Origin: Methylobacterium sp. J-077
GTDB lineage: Bacteria > Pseudomonadota > Alphaproteobacteria > Rhizobiales > Beijerinckiaceae
Direction of reading: 5' to 3'
Assembly (NCBI RefSeq): GCF_022829365.1
Contig: NZ_JAKSYJ010000196.1
Location: 1-64,000 of the forward strand
Length of the DNA stretch: 64,000 nt
Both the position numbers and the translations under genes were made by a program. This document shows, piece after piece, positions 26,247-34,454 of the stretch (positions are counted from its first letter, which is position 1; every line of letters starts with the position of its first letter). The notes below the pieces were generated by a model. It was not told the DNA's origin. It made no database searches and saw only the letters and a list, made by a program, of their open reading frames with translations.

Positions 26247-26857
26247 CGAGTCGATTCCAGGGTTTTGGGAGGCGTCGCCGCGGGGCGGCCCGGCAGCATC
26301 CGCCACAGCACGCCGTCGCGCAGGATGAGATGGTGGCGCAGCGCCGCCGCGACGTGCAGCGCCAGCAGCGCGGTCAGGAACCAGGCCCCGTAGGCGTGCA
26401 GCGCCTTGACCAGCCCCTCCGCGGCCGCCGGGTCGGCGAGGAGCGGGGCGAGCGGCAGGTGCGGCCAGGGCACGAGCCCGTACAGCACGGTCGGGATGTT
26501 GAACGGCGAGAGCGAGACCACCGCCCAGCCGGCGAGCGGCAGCCCGACGAGGAGCCCGTACAGGAGTCCGTGCGCCGCCCCCGCCGCCCGGCGTTCCCGG
26601 GCCGGCATGCTCGCCGGATAGGGCGGCGGCCGGTGGGCCACCCGCCAGGCGAGGCGCAGACCGGTCAGGATCAGCACGGTGATCCCGACCGACTTGTGCC
26701 ACTGGTAGAGCGGGAACAGGCGCATCGGGCTCAAGCCTGCATGGGTCATGGTCAGGCCCATGCCGATCAGGGCGAGCACGCCGAGCGCGCTCGCCCAGTG
26801 CAGCAGGATGGCCACCGCGGAGTAGCGCCGCGCCGCCGCGTCGGGTGCCATGGCCAT
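26243..26857 (-). CDS. Cytochrome b561 family protein
   Basis: 204 aa with four membrane segments. Heme-ligand histidines are visible in AVAILLHWASALGVLALIG, LYQWHKSVGITVLIL, GAAHGLLYGLLVGLPLAGWA and LLALHVAAALRHHLILRDGV. Members move electrons from quinol to periplasmic acceptors and often pair with YceI, as here: YceI genes lie on both sides. ATG 26857 is used; an ATG two codons later is equivalent. Confidence 0.92.
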   Translation of the reverse strand: MAMAPDAAARRYSAVAILLHWASALGVLALIGMGLTMTHAGLSPMRLFPLYQWHKSVGITVLILTGLRLAWRVAHRPPPYPASMPARERRAAGAAHGLLYGLLVGLPLAGWAVVSLSPFNIPTVLYGLVPWPHLPLAPLLADPAAAEGLVKALHAYGAWFLTALLALHVAAALRHHLILRDGVLWRMLPGRPAATPPKTLESTR

Positions 26858-26878
26858 CTCCCGTCCCGTCGTTCCGGG

Positions 26879-27487
26879 TCAGTCCTGCCGCTCGAAGGCG
26901 CCCGCGATGGTCAGGTGCAGGTCGTCGCCGATCAGCGGCACGTAGGTCTTCACCCCGAACTCGGAGCGCTTGAGCGTGCCGGTGGCGTCGAAGCCGACCG
27001 TGACCTTCTTGCTCAGCGGGTTCACGCCGGCCCCGACCAGGGTGACGTCCAGGGTCACCGGCTTGGTCACACCGTGGAGCGTCAGGTTGCCGGTCACCTT
27101 CGCCTTGTCCTTGCCCTCGGGGGCGACCTTGGTCGACACGAAGGTGATGTCGGGGAACTTGGCGGCGTCGAGCCACTGGTCGCCCTTCAGCTCGTCGGTG
27201 AGCTTGGCGCTGGTCGTGGTCACCGAGGCGACCGGGATCTTGATCGTGAGCTTCGCGGCCGCCGGGGTCTTCGGCTGCAGGTCGAGGGTGCCGGACACGT
27301 CGGAGAAGCCGCCGGCATAGTTCGAGAAGCCCATATGGGAGACACGCCAGCCGACCTGGGTGTGATTCGGATCGACCGCGTAGGTGCCGGCCTGGATCTG
27401 GGCCGGATCCCGGGTCGCGGGGGTCTGGGACAGAGCCGGGGTGGCGACGAGGAGGGCCAGAAGGCCGGAGGCGAGAAGCGACTTCAA
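26879..27487 (-). CDS. YceI-family periplasmic lipid-binding protein (2), TTG start
   Basis: 202 aa. TTG 27487 is chosen because GGGAGA lies 7 nt upstream and the product begins directly with a signal peptide (KSLLASGLLALLVATPALSQ); the frame is open upstream but that part reads as noncoding. YceI features: YAVDPNHTQVGWRVSHMGFS, LTDELKGDQWLDAAKFPDIT, GNLTLHGVTKPVTLDVTLVG, FGVKTYVPLIGDDLHLTIAG. It is more typical of the family than the first YceI protein. First gene of the operon, divergent from a LysR gene at 27600. Confidence 0.88.
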   Translation of the reverse strand: MKSLLASGLLALLVATPALSQTPATRDPAQIQAGTYAVDPNHTQVGWRVSHMGFSNYAGGFSDVSGTLDLQPKTPAAAKLTIKIPVASVTTTSAKLTDELKGDQWLDAAKFPDITFVSTKVAPEGKDKAKVTGNLTLHGVTKPVTLDVTLVGAGVNPLSKKVTVGFDATGTLKRSEFGVKTYVPLIGDDLHLTIAGAFERQD

Positions 27488-27599
27488 GGGACTCTCCCAG
27501 ATGAGAACGGCAGGTGTGGACGGCCGACTCGGTCCGGCGCACAGCCACGTCCCTGTAGACCCGTTCACGGCCTCGGTTGAGCCTGCTATCCGGAACCCC

Positions 27600-28556
27600 A
27601 TGGTTGCGAGATCGGAAACCTTCACGGGCAGCCTCGACGACGTGCGCGCCTTCTGCACGGTCGTCGATCTCGGCACCGTCACGGCTGCGGCCGCAAGCCT
27701 GCGGGAGACGAAGGGCAGCATCAGCCGGCGCCTGTCCCGGCTTGAGCAGGCGCTCGGCGCCCGGCTGATGGCGCGGACCTCCCGGGCGGTGTCGCCGACT
27801 GCCGAAGGTCTCGCCTTCTACGCCAAGGCTCACGAGAGCCTGGCGCTTCTCGACGCGGCGGCCGAGACCGCCCGCGACGCCCAGACGGTGCCGGCCGGGC
27901 ACCTGCGCATGACCACCTCGATCGATTTCGGGATCGAGGTGATGCCCGAGATCGTCGCGAGCTTTCGGGCGGCCTATCCGCAGATCACGGTGGAAATGCT
28001 GAACACCGATGCCCGCCTGGACCTGGCGGCCAACCGGATCGACCTCGCCCTGCGGCTCGGCGGCGCGGAGGAGACCGGATACCGCGCCGTCCTCCTGGCG
28101 ACCCTGTCGGTGGCCCTCTACGCCACCCCCGCCTACCTGCTGCGCCGACCGGCCCCGACCGACCTGGCGGGGTTGCACGACCACGACCTGATCCTCCCTC
28201 GGGAGCGGACCGGCGGGGGCGCCCTCTCCCTCACCGACGGGCAGGGCCGGGCCGAGCAGATCGTCCTGAATCCCGCCATCCGGGTCAGCGATTTCTCCAC
28301 CGTCCACCGCCTGACCCTGGTCGGTGCCGGGATCGGCCACATCCCGAGCCTCGTGGCCGCCCGGGCGGTGGCGGCGGGCCAGCTCGTGCGCGTGCTCGCC
28401 CCCTGGGCGAGGCGGGGGGCGGCGCTGCGCGCCGTGACCCTGGCCGGGCGCGACCTGCCGGCGCGGGTCCAGGTCTTCCGGGAGCATGTTCGCGACGCGC
28501 TGACGCTGCGCGACGGCGAAATGCCGCCCCGCAATGAATACAGCCTAGAATTGTAG
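27600..28556 (+). CDS. LysR-family regulator beside the YceI/b561 operon
   Basis: 318 aa from ATG 27600. Helix-turn-helix: LDDVRAFCTVVDLGTVTAAA, ETKGSISRRLSRLEQALGAR, RTSRAVSPTAEGLAFY. The effector domain begins at LRMTTSIDFGIEVMPEIVAS. Divergent from the YceI/b561/YceI operon with a 112-bp shared region, so it probably regulates that operon. Confidence 0.9.
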   Translation: MVARSETFTGSLDDVRAFCTVVDLGTVTAAAASLRETKGSISRRLSRLEQALGARLMARTSRAVSPTAEGLAFYAKAHESLALLDAAAETARDAQTVPAGHLRMTTSIDFGIEVMPEIVASFRAAYPQITVEMLNTDARLDLAANRIDLALRLGGAEETGYRAVLLATLSVALYATPAYLLRRPAPTDLAGLHDHDLILPRERTGGGALSLTDGQGRAEQIVLNPAIRVSDFSTVHRLTLVGAGIGHIPSLVAARAVAAGQLVRVLAPWARRGAALRAVTLAGRDLPARVQVFREHVRDALTLRDGEMPPRNEYSLEL

Positions 28557-28601
28557 AATGGAACTATACCCGCGATATTGGCGACGTGATCGGGACAATC
28601 T

Positions 28602-28615
28602 TACGCTTTCGCGTA
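28602..28615. repeat. Short perfect hairpin TACGC-TTTC-GCGTA
   Basis: Five-base arms around a TTTC loop, 46 bp past the LysR stop. No T-tract follows, so it is at best a weak terminator. Confidence 0.4.
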
Positions 28616-28686
28616 GCGCGGTGTTGAGGGGCTCCGCGCAACATGGCCGGCAGCGGCATCCCGGGCCGCTGCGGTGCTCGATCTCA

Positions 28687-28731
28687 GCAGGTTCCGTAAA
28701 AGTGCTCGGCGATTTTACGATCAGAACCTGC
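28687..28731. promoter_or_regulatory. Two-part inverted repeat upstream of the cupredoxin gene
   Basis: Outer arms GCAGGTTC (28687-28694) and GAACCTGC (28724-28731) are perfect. Inner arms CGTAAAA (28695-28701) and TTTTACG (28713-28719) are also perfect. The loop is 11 nt and ATCA forms a 3' bulge. There is no U-tract. It lies 103 bp ahead of the cupredoxin start, so a leader structure or protein-binding site is possible. Confidence 0.5.
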
Positions 28732-28834
28732 GGCAAACCAAGGACCTGAGCGGGTGACGCGTTGGCCTGCCACGCGGGGCTGCTTAGGTCCGATCCCTTG
28801 CCCGGGCGCATCTCATCTTACGCGGACGCCAGAC

Positions 28835-29197
28835 ATGTTCCTTCGCAACCGGTGCCTGCGACCCCTGCTGCTCGTCGGGACGATGGCCCTGGCGGGTCTG
28901 TGCGCGGCGCCGGCTTCAGCCTGGGCGACGCTGTCGAGCACGACCCGTATCATCCTGCAGAAGGGGCGCCACTATGCGCCGACCGACCTGTTCCTGCGGC
29001 TGGGCGACACGATCACCCTGCGCAACGACGACGCCAGCCAAAGCCACCACGCCTTCATCGAGGCCGACCGGTTCTCGTTCGACGCCGGCGATCAGGAGCC
29101 CGGCACCGAGACCCGGCTGGTTCTGGTCGAGCCGGGGGATTTCGTCATCCAGTGCGGCATCCATCCTAAGATGAAGCTGACCATTCACGTCCAGTAG
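28835..29197 (+). CDS. Secreted cupredoxin (plastocyanin/azurin-like)
   Basis: 120 aa from ATG 28835, which begins a signal peptide (MFLRNRCLRPLLLVGTMALA, cleavage near ASAWA). The copper ligands are arranged as in plastocyanin-like proteins: His in SQSHHAFIEADRF, then Cys, His and Met in CGIHPKMKL. GDTITLRNDD is the usual strand before the first His. Probably a periplasmic electron carrier. Monocistronic; a long inverted repeat precedes it. Confidence 0.88.
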   Translation: MFLRNRCLRPLLLVGTMALAGLCAAPASAWATLSSTTRIILQKGRHYAPTDLFLRLGDTITLRNDDASQSHHAFIEADRFSFDAGDQEPGTETRLVLVEPGDFVIQCGIHPKMKLTIHVQ

Positions 29198-29237
29198 GGC
29201 ACCGGCCCATGGAGTGATGACGGGTTGGCGACGGGGC

Positions 29238-29768
29238 TCAGCCCTCGCTGTCGTGACCGAGGCCGAGCCCACGGATGAGATCGCCGATCGGATCGATTTT
29301 TTTCGGGGTTGGCGCAGGCGCCGGCGTCGACGGGGCTGCGACGGCGGGCTCCGCGGCCGCCGTCCGGGCCAGGGCCGCGTGGCGCAGGCGGGCCATTCGA
29401 CGGGGGCTGCGATCCGCCAGCTTCGGCCGATGCGCCGTGAGCGCCGTCCGGGATTTCTCGGCCGGGGCGATCATCTCGCTCGGCAGAGCCGCAGCCGTGA
29501 CAGCGCCGGCCGGCAGGGCCGTCATCTGCGGCGCCAATAGGTCGGACGAGGTCGCACGGGCGATTTCGGACATGCGCGCCTCCGGCTTGCTCACGCCGGC
29601 CATCCGGGCCGGCGGATCCATCCAGGTCGACGATCCGGCGGGCGCCACGGCGATCCGGGCGACGCGCGGCTGCACCTCGTAATTGCCCGGATGCAGAGTA
29701 TGCGCGGCCACCACAAGCCCGAATACGGCGATAGCGGTCGTCGCGAGGGTGGACTTGTAGTGTTCCAT
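29238..29768 (-). CDS. Hypothetical membrane-anchored protein
   Basis: 176 aa from ATG 29768. One hydrophobic segment near the N-terminus (TLATTAIAVFGLVVAAHTLH) is followed by a proline/alanine/arginine-rich low-complexity region and a short conserved-looking tail (KKIDPIGDLIRGLGLG). I do not recognise a family. The small sRNA gene at 29869-29960 lies just upstream on the same strand. Confidence 0.6.
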   Translation of the reverse strand: MEHYKSTLATTAIAVFGLVVAAHTLHPGNYEVQPRVARIAVAPAGSSTWMDPPARMAGVSKPEARMSEIARATSSDLLAPQMTALPAGAVTAAALPSEMIAPAEKSRTALTAHRPKLADRSPRRMARLRHAALARTAAAEPAVAAPSTPAPAPTPKKIDPIGDLIRGLGLGHDSEG

Positions 29769-29868
29769 GACGGCAGAACGAACAGCCAAGGTCATGGTTC
29801 CGCTTGGCCGAAAGCTTCGAGCCCGGGAGCGCGCCTCTCAGGCTGATGCCCGGCAGCGGATGCAGACA

Positions 29869-29960
29869 AGAAAAAAGGCCACTCCCGAAGGAGCGGCCCG
29901 AAGTCTAGGGAGGAAACGCCCAAGAAGGGCAACGGGATCGCGACGCCATCGCCATCCCGC
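29869..29960 (-). ncRNA. alpha-r8/MmgR-like small RNA, copy 1
   Basis: Read on the minus strand: a 5' hairpin closed by CGGGAU/AUCCCG with inner GCGA/UCGC, a second hairpin GCCC-UUCUU-GGGC, the exposed decamer UUUCCUCCCU, and a terminator hairpin with a UUCG loop (GGCCGCUCC/GGAGUGGCC) followed by six U at 29876-29871. The decamer matches, as I recall it, the conserved motif of the alphaproteobacterial alpha-r8 (MmgR) sRNAs. A promoter-like TTGCAT (29995-29990), 17-bp spacer and TATCTC (29972-29967) precede it. A second copy at 42237-42328 keeps the same structure with different stem bases. Confidence 0.8.
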
Positions 29961-29966
29961 AGTGCA

Positions 29967-29995
29967 GAGATAGGCTACCGCATTGCGGCATGCAA
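29967..29995 (-). promoter_or_regulatory. Sigma-70-like promoter of sRNA copy 1
   Basis: On the minus strand TTGCAT (29995-29990) and TATCTC (29972-29967) are separated by 17 bp, predicting a transcription start near 29960, which matches the 5' end of the RNA structure. Confidence 0.6.
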
Positions 29996-30076
29996 CCGAC
30001 CGAGGGTTGTTTCTGCATGCATGAGTAACACCCCTTGGTCGCCGAGATACGCACCCACGCCATGGCTCGGGACCGA

Positions 30077-30292
30077 TCAGCCGCCGTTCTGCGGCTCGTC
30101 ATGCCCGATCAGCCGCTCGACCTCGGCCAGGGCGACGGCGCGGGCCAAACCCTCGGAGGCGTGCGGACGGTACGATCCCCGGACCAGCTTGCCGCGGTCC
30201 CGGATCGCCCACGTGAAACGCCCCGGGTCATGCCGGCTCGGCCTGACCTCGACCGTGTAGAGATGCCCGCCATTCGCACCCATGCCCCGCAT
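30077..30292 (-). CDS. Small conserved-looking hypothetical protein
   Basis: 71 aa from ATG 30292 (or 68 aa from 30283). It reads HLYTVEVRPSRHDPGRFTWA, IRDRGKLVRGSYRPHASEG and LARAVALAEVERLIGH, a compact beta-strand and helix pattern with natural composition. No signal peptide or membrane segment. Function unknown. Confidence 0.65.
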   Translation of the reverse strand: MRGMGANGGHLYTVEVRPSRHDPGRFTWAIRDRGKLVRGSYRPHASEGLARAVALAEVERLIGHDEPQNGG

Positions 30293-30348
30293 GTGCAGAG
30301 TCCCGGCCGCCGGCCCAGGGGGTGCGACCGTGGGCGGCAGGCCGGCGT

Positions 30349-31134
30349 CTATCGGGTCACCCTGGGGCGACCGCCCTCGGGCCGATCCGGTGCCGCCGGA
30401 CCATCGGTCTTGGTGCCGAGCCAGACCACGTGCTTAGGCCCGCTGCCGCGGCCGCTGGCATGGACCCGGGCCTCCTCGACCGCGAAGCCGGAGCGCTGCA
30501 GGCGGGATTTGAACTTCCGGTCCGGGGCGCCCGACCAGACCGCCAGGATGCCGCTTGGCCGCAGGGCCCAACGGGCGCGCTTGAGGCCCCAATTGTCGTA
30601 GAGCCGGTCGTTGGAGCGGCGCATCAGCCCCTCCGGGCCGTTGTCGACGTCGAGCAGGATGGCGTCGTATTGGCTCGGCCCCGATTGGATCAGGCGGTTC
30701 ACGTCGGCTTCCTGCACGTCGACCCGGGGGTCGTCCAGGCAATCGCCGAAGACGTGGGCGAGTGGGCCGCGGGCCCAGGCGATCACGGACGGCACCAACT
30801 CGGCTACCACGACCCGCGCCTCCGGGCCGAGGCCCGCCAACGCCGCCCGCAGGGTGAAGCCCATGCCGAGCCCGCCGATCAGCATCCGGGCCCGGGGCCG
30901 ATCCTTCAGCCGCTCGCAGGTCATGGCGGCGAGCGCCGCCTCGGAGCCGCTGCGGCGGTTGTTCATCAGCTCGATCGTGTCGGCCAGGATCGAGAACTCG
31001 TCGCCGCGCCGCATCAGGCGCAGGTCGGTGCCGCCCCCCGGGACGGATCCGGTGTCGAGATGAACCCAGGGTATCACGGAACTTTCCTCGATTGGCGGTG
31101 CGGCCGGTCGGGGACCGTCGGCACGAAAGATCAC
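30349..31134 (-). CDS. Spermidine-synthase-like class I methyltransferase-fold protein
   Basis: 261 aa. Rossmann-type SAM/spermidine synthase fold: RARMLIGGLGMGFTLRAALA (nucleotide loop), ARVVVAELVPSVIAWAR (acidic end of strand 2), DDPRVDVQEADVNRLI, QYDAILLDVDNGPEGL (strand 4 Asp). The N-terminal substrate domain is short. True polyamine synthases have a fuller N-terminal barrel, so this is better called spermidine-synthase-like. The C-terminal ~20 residues are basic and Pro-rich. Divergent from the small gene at 31237. Confidence 0.8.
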   Translation of the reverse strand: MIFRADGPRPAAPPIEESSVIPWVHLDTGSVPGGGTDLRLMRRGDEFSILADTIELMNNRRSGSEAALAAMTCERLKDRPRARMLIGGLGMGFTLRAALAGLGPEARVVVAELVPSVIAWARGPLAHVFGDCLDDPRVDVQEADVNRLIQSGPSQYDAILLDVDNGPEGLMRRSNDRLYDNWGLKRARWALRPSGILAVWSGAPDRKFKSRLQRSGFAVEEARVHASGRGSGPKHVVWLGTKTDGPAAPDRPEGGRPRVTR

Positions 31135-31236
31135 GGCGAGAGCGGGGCCGCGGGCGGGTTCGGCGCTGCGCGCGGTGCAACCCCCTGCGCGGCGGTGCCC
31201 CCTGCCGCGCGGGATCGCGGTGGCGTATCAGCACCT

Positions 31237-31488
31237 ATGGCTAAGCGCATCAAGTCGAGACCCCAGGAACGGGGCTTCATTCTGTTCGACGTCGTCTTCG
31301 AGGACGGCTCCCGGGCTTCGAACCGCCGTGTCCCGGCCGAAATCCTCGGCGGCCTGGACGGCGACGAGCCGGCCCGGCAGGTCATCGCCGAGCAGGAGGA
31401 GGAGATCGCCCTCAAGGCCGGGCGACCCGGTCGAGAGATCCAGAGCCTGACCCGCTCGCCGATCATCAAGCCGAAACCGATCGCCTGA
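31237..31488 (+). CDS. Small hypothetical protein
   Basis: 83 aa from ATG 31237. Reads ERGFILFDVVFEDGSRASNR, RVPAEILGGLDGDEPARQVI, then an acidic/basic helix EQEEEIALKAGRPGREIQSL and SPIIKPKPIA. Cytoplasmic, charged, no motif I recognise. Convergent with the gene ending at 31499. Confidence 0.7.
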   Translation: MAKRIKSRPQERGFILFDVVFEDGSRASNRRVPAEILGGLDGDEPARQVIAEQEEEIALKAGRPGREIQSLTRSPIIKPKPIA

Positions 31489-31498
31489 CCGGCCCCGA

Positions 31499-31825
31499 TC
31501 AGACCGCGCCTTCGACCACCTCCAGCGCCCGCAGGATCGCGAAGCCGATCCGCTCCGCCTCGGCCTCCGCGTCGGGGCCGGCCGGCAGCAGCGCCACGGT
31601 CTCCACCGCCTCCTCGTCCTCCGGGCCGATCACGATCCGGAACACGTCCCCCTCCTGGGCGGCCGGGTCGCGGATCAGGCCGACCCGGTGGCCCGCGGCC
31701 GCGCCGAACAGGCGCATCGGGGGCGGCTCGGAATCGGGCGCGGTTCGCTCGGCCTCCGTTCGATGGACAGGGGCGGCATTGCGGCGGGCGCCGAAGGTCG
31801 GGCGGATGACGTTGTCATCGGACAT
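31499..31825 (-). CDS. Small hypothetical protein downstream of the M20 hydrolase
   Basis: 108 aa from ATG 31825, beginning MSDDNVIRPTFGARR, a start also seen in short alphaproteobacterial proteins. The C-terminal half (VFRIVIGPEDEEAVETVALL, AEAERIGFAILRALEVVEG) looks like a small alpha/beta domain. It follows the amidohydrolase gene by 15 bp on the same strand, so it is probably co-transcribed. Function unknown. Confidence 0.7.
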   Translation of the reverse strand: MSDDNVIRPTFGARRNAAPVHRTEAERTAPDSEPPPMRLFGAAAGHRVGLIRDPAAQEGDVFRIVIGPEDEEAVETVALLPAGPDAEAEAERIGFAILRALEVVEGAV

Positions 31826-31840
31826 GCCGAACCAGCCTCC

Positions 31841-33100
31841 TCAGGACCGCGCGAGGCCGGCGGTGCCGAGCACCGCGTCGGCCAGCACCTCCATGCCGGC
31901 CCGGGCCCAGTCCGGCGTGATGCTCTCGGCCTCGTTGTGGCTGATGCCGCCGTGGCAGGGGCAAAAGACCAGGGCCGCCGGCACCACGCGGGCGCAATAG
32001 ACGGCGTCGTGATAGATCGCGGTCGGCATCCGGGTCCAGGCGTGGCCCCGCGCCTCGGCCGCCGCCTGGACGCGGTCGACCAGCACCGGATCGAACGGGG
32101 TGAGCGGCGCACGCCAGAAGTCTTCTACCCGGATCGTGACGCCCCGCTCGGCAGCGAGCGCGTCCGCCCGGGCCAGGATCCGCCCCCGCATCGCCTCCAG
32201 CTGCCCGGGATCGCCGTGGCGGGTATCGAGGCTGAACCAGACCCGGCCCGGGGTGATGTTGCGGCTCGTGGGCTCGGCGGTGAGGACCCCGACGGTGGCG
32301 CGGCCACGCTCGCCCTCGGGGCCGAGCGCCTCCCAGGCAATGTCTTCGAGCGATCCGATCAGCGCCGCAGCGGCCATCATGGCGTCGCGCCGGCCGGCCA
32401 TGGGGCTGCCGGCATGGGCCTCCGCGCCCAGCACGGTGACCTCGTACCAGATCTGGGCCAGTGCCCGATCGACGATCCCGATGTTCAGGCCGGCCTCCTC
32501 CAGGCGCGTGCCCTGCTCGATATGCAGTTCGAAATACGCGGCGATCCCGCGAAGGCTGGCCGGATCCGCCTGGCCCTGCCAGCCGATCCTTCGCAGCTCT
32601 TCGCCGAACACGCGGCCGGCCAGGTCGCGGGTTTCCATCACGTCGGCCTCGGGGACGATTCCCATGGCGACGCCGCTGCCGCTCATCGGCGGGGCGAAGC
32701 GCGAGCCCTCCTCGTTGCACCAGTTGATCAGCAGGAGCGGCGCCTCGGTCTCGATCCCGGCCTCGTGCAGGGCGCGCATGATCTCCAGGCCGGCGAGCAC
32801 GCCGAGCGGCCCGTCGAACTTGCCGCCGGTGGGCTGGGTGTCGAGATGGCTGCCGATGGCGACGGGCTTCCGGCCCGGGTCCCGTCCCGGCCGGTGGAAG
32901 ATCATGTTGCCGATCCGGTCCACGGTCAGGGTGAGCCCGATCGCCTCGCCCCAGCGCTGGAACAGAGCGCGCCCCTCGGCATCCCGGTCGGTCAGGGTCT
33001 GCCGGTCGTTGCCGCCGTTGGGGAGCGCACCGATCCGGGCGAGCGCCATCAGGCTGTCCCAGAGGCGATCCTGCGAGAGCGGGAGGTTGGTGCGATCCAT
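31841..33100 (-). CDS. M20-family Zn amidohydrolase (allantoate/N-carbamoyl-L-amino acid amidohydrolase type)
   Basis: 419 aa from ATG 33100. The hydantoinase/carbamoylase branch of M20 is recognisable: VAIGSHLDTQPTGGKFDGPL (His and bridging Asp), WCNEEGSRFAPPMSGSGVA (catalytic Glu pair), YFELHIEQGTRLEEAG, VTVLGAEAHAGSPM with RRDAM, ITPGRVWFSLDTRHGD, and CPCHGGISHNEAESI (C-terminal His ligand). It hydrolyses N-carbamoyl amino acids, allantoate or beta-ureidopropionate; no purine or pyrimidine catabolic genes adjoin to choose between these. Confidence 0.9.
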   Translation of the reverse strand: MDRTNLPLSQDRLWDSLMALARIGALPNGGNDRQTLTDRDAEGRALFQRWGEAIGLTLTVDRIGNMIFHRPGRDPGRKPVAIGSHLDTQPTGGKFDGPLGVLAGLEIMRALHEAGIETEAPLLLINWCNEEGSRFAPPMSGSGVAMGIVPEADVMETRDLAGRVFGEELRRIGWQGQADPASLRGIAAYFELHIEQGTRLEEAGLNIGIVDRALAQIWYEVTVLGAEAHAGSPMAGRRDAMMAAAALIGSLEDIAWEALGPEGERGRATVGVLTAEPTSRNITPGRVWFSLDTRHGDPGQLEAMRGRILARADALAAERGVTIRVEDFWRAPLTPFDPVLVDRVQAAAEARGHAWTRMPTAIYHDAVYCARVVPAALVFCPCHGGISHNEAESITPDWARAGMEVLADAVLGTAGLARS

Positions 33101-33190
33101 GCCCGTGTGATCCTCGCGCCTCGGCCGACCGTTTGCTGGAGGCGGCGACGTTAGGCCGTGATCCCGCCCTGCACCAGGGAGGGGCCGGCG

Positions 33191-33421
33191 TCAGAGGGTC
33201 GGGTCGGGGAAATCCTGCGCGTGCAGGCTCCAGATCGCCCGCCCATCCTCGGCCGAGACGTAGACCGCGTTGGCGCCGAGCTGGGTCAGATCGAGATCGA
33301 TCCGCTTGGCCGCCGCCACCGCGTCCGAGTCGTCCTTCGCCGCGAAGGCGTGCCGGTACAGGTCCGGGCCAAGCATGCCGTTCGGCTCACGACGGATCGC
33401 CCGGAAAATGTATGTGCGCAT
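33191..33421 (-). CDS. Small hypothetical protein
   Basis: 76 aa from ATG 33421 (CAGG upstream). Reads MRTYIFRAIRREPNGMLGPD, LYRHAFAAKDDSDAVAAAKR, IDLDLTQLGANAVYVSAEDG and RAIWSLHAQDF, a small alpha/beta protein. Similar short proteins with an ending like WSL are common in Methylobacterium, in my recollection. Function unknown. Separate from the amidohydrolase gene by 90 bp. Confidence 0.65.
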   Translation of the reverse strand: MRTYIFRAIRREPNGMLGPDLYRHAFAAKDDSDAVAAAKRIDLDLTQLGANAVYVSAEDGRAIWSLHAQDFPDPTL

Positions 33422-33735
33422 CAACAGACCTGAAACGATACCGTATCCGAGCATATAGAAGGTTCATCACCGAAGTGGAGATGGGTACAGCGGCAAAAAT
33501 ACCCCACCACAGGAAGCTTTACTGCGATTTGTCCCGGCGCGAATGCGGGAACCGCACAGGTTAAAAGCAGTCCCCGCCCTGGACCAAGTGCCGGAGACCC
33601 GTGACGACATGTCCGGGTGCGAACCGGCCCCTGATCTGAACAACTCCTGAACTCCGCGTGTCGCCACGGCCTGTGTCGCAGCGGGTTGTCGGGTGCCGGT
33701 CGATGGACAGGCCGCAGCCGGGGTTGGGGGATTGA
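33422..33735. other. Divergent intergenic region
   Basis: 314 bp between the small minus-strand gene and the PAS gene. Slightly AT-richer at 33425-33520. I see no repeat, RNA structure or clear promoter pair. Confidence 0.45.
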
Positions 33736-34302
33736 ATGGCGTTGGCGTCGACGGCGGCCTCCGCCCTGCAGGATGCGGGCTTTGTCGGGACCTGGGACAC
33801 GGATGTCCTGGCCGGCCGATCGGTGCTCGATGCGGGGGCGGCCGCCTTGCTGTCCGGGGATTCGAGCTTTGCCGGCAAGCCGTTGCCGCTGGATGTCGCC
33901 CTCGGGCGCATCCATCCCGAGGATCGCGGCTGGGTCTTCGACCGGATCCGCACGGTGCGCCGGACGGGCGGCATGGTCTCGCTGGAGTTCCGGGTCCTGA
34001 GTGAGACCGGCCACGTGCGCTGGATCCTCAATCGCGGCCGCCTGGCCCCCGATCCGGTCGGCGCGCTGCGGGGGCGCGGCGCCTATATCGACGTGACGGA
34101 TCTCCATGCCGGCTCGTCACCGGTCACGAACGGCGTCGAGCCGGCTCAGGCCACGCACCTGGAAGCTGCGGCCGATCAGTGCATCCGGGTCCATTCCGCG
34201 CTCGAGCGCCACGGCGACGAGAACCTCCGGCTGATCTCGCGCCTGTTGCTGCTCGGAATCGGCCGGGCGATCGCGGAGCGGACCTCCAAAAAGCTTGTTT
34301 GA
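33736..34302 (+). CDS. Orphan PAS-domain protein
   Basis: 188 aa from ATG 33736, with TTGGGGG upstream. Residues ~15-130 form a PAS fold of the PAS_3 type: FVGTWDTDVLAG, LGRIHPEDRGWVFDRIRTVR, MVSLEFRVLSETGHVRWILN, GRGAYIDVTDLH. The C-terminal ~60 residues are helical (QCIRVHSALERHGDENLRLI, SRLLLLGIGRAIAERTSKK) and carry no kinase, cyclase or EAL motif. It may bind a small ligand and act on a partner protein. A kinase with GAF and PAS domains lies 6 kb away, but no link is shown. Confidence 0.75.
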   Translation: MALASTAASALQDAGFVGTWDTDVLAGRSVLDAGAAALLSGDSSFAGKPLPLDVALGRIHPEDRGWVFDRIRTVRRTGGMVSLEFRVLSETGHVRWILNRGRLAPDPVGALRGRGAYIDVTDLHAGSSPVTNGVEPAQATHLEAAADQCIRVHSALERHGDENLRLISRLLLLGIGRAIAERTSKKLV

Positions 34303-34454
34303 CCCGTCGCTCCGACCCTCAACCTCATCTTAGGGGAGAGGGGGATATCCGTCGCTCGGAACCGTTTTCCGACCGCGATCGCGACGTCAGATGTGACGCG
34401 CTTGCTTACGCCAGATCGGGATCGGTTTCGGCGGCGAACGCTCCGGAACCGGAT

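Noticed and set aside
25656..28487. 943-codon minus-strand frame containing the first YceI gene
   Set aside because: It is read-through: the part before 26246 is out of frame with b561 and the second YceI gene and antisense to the LysR gene.
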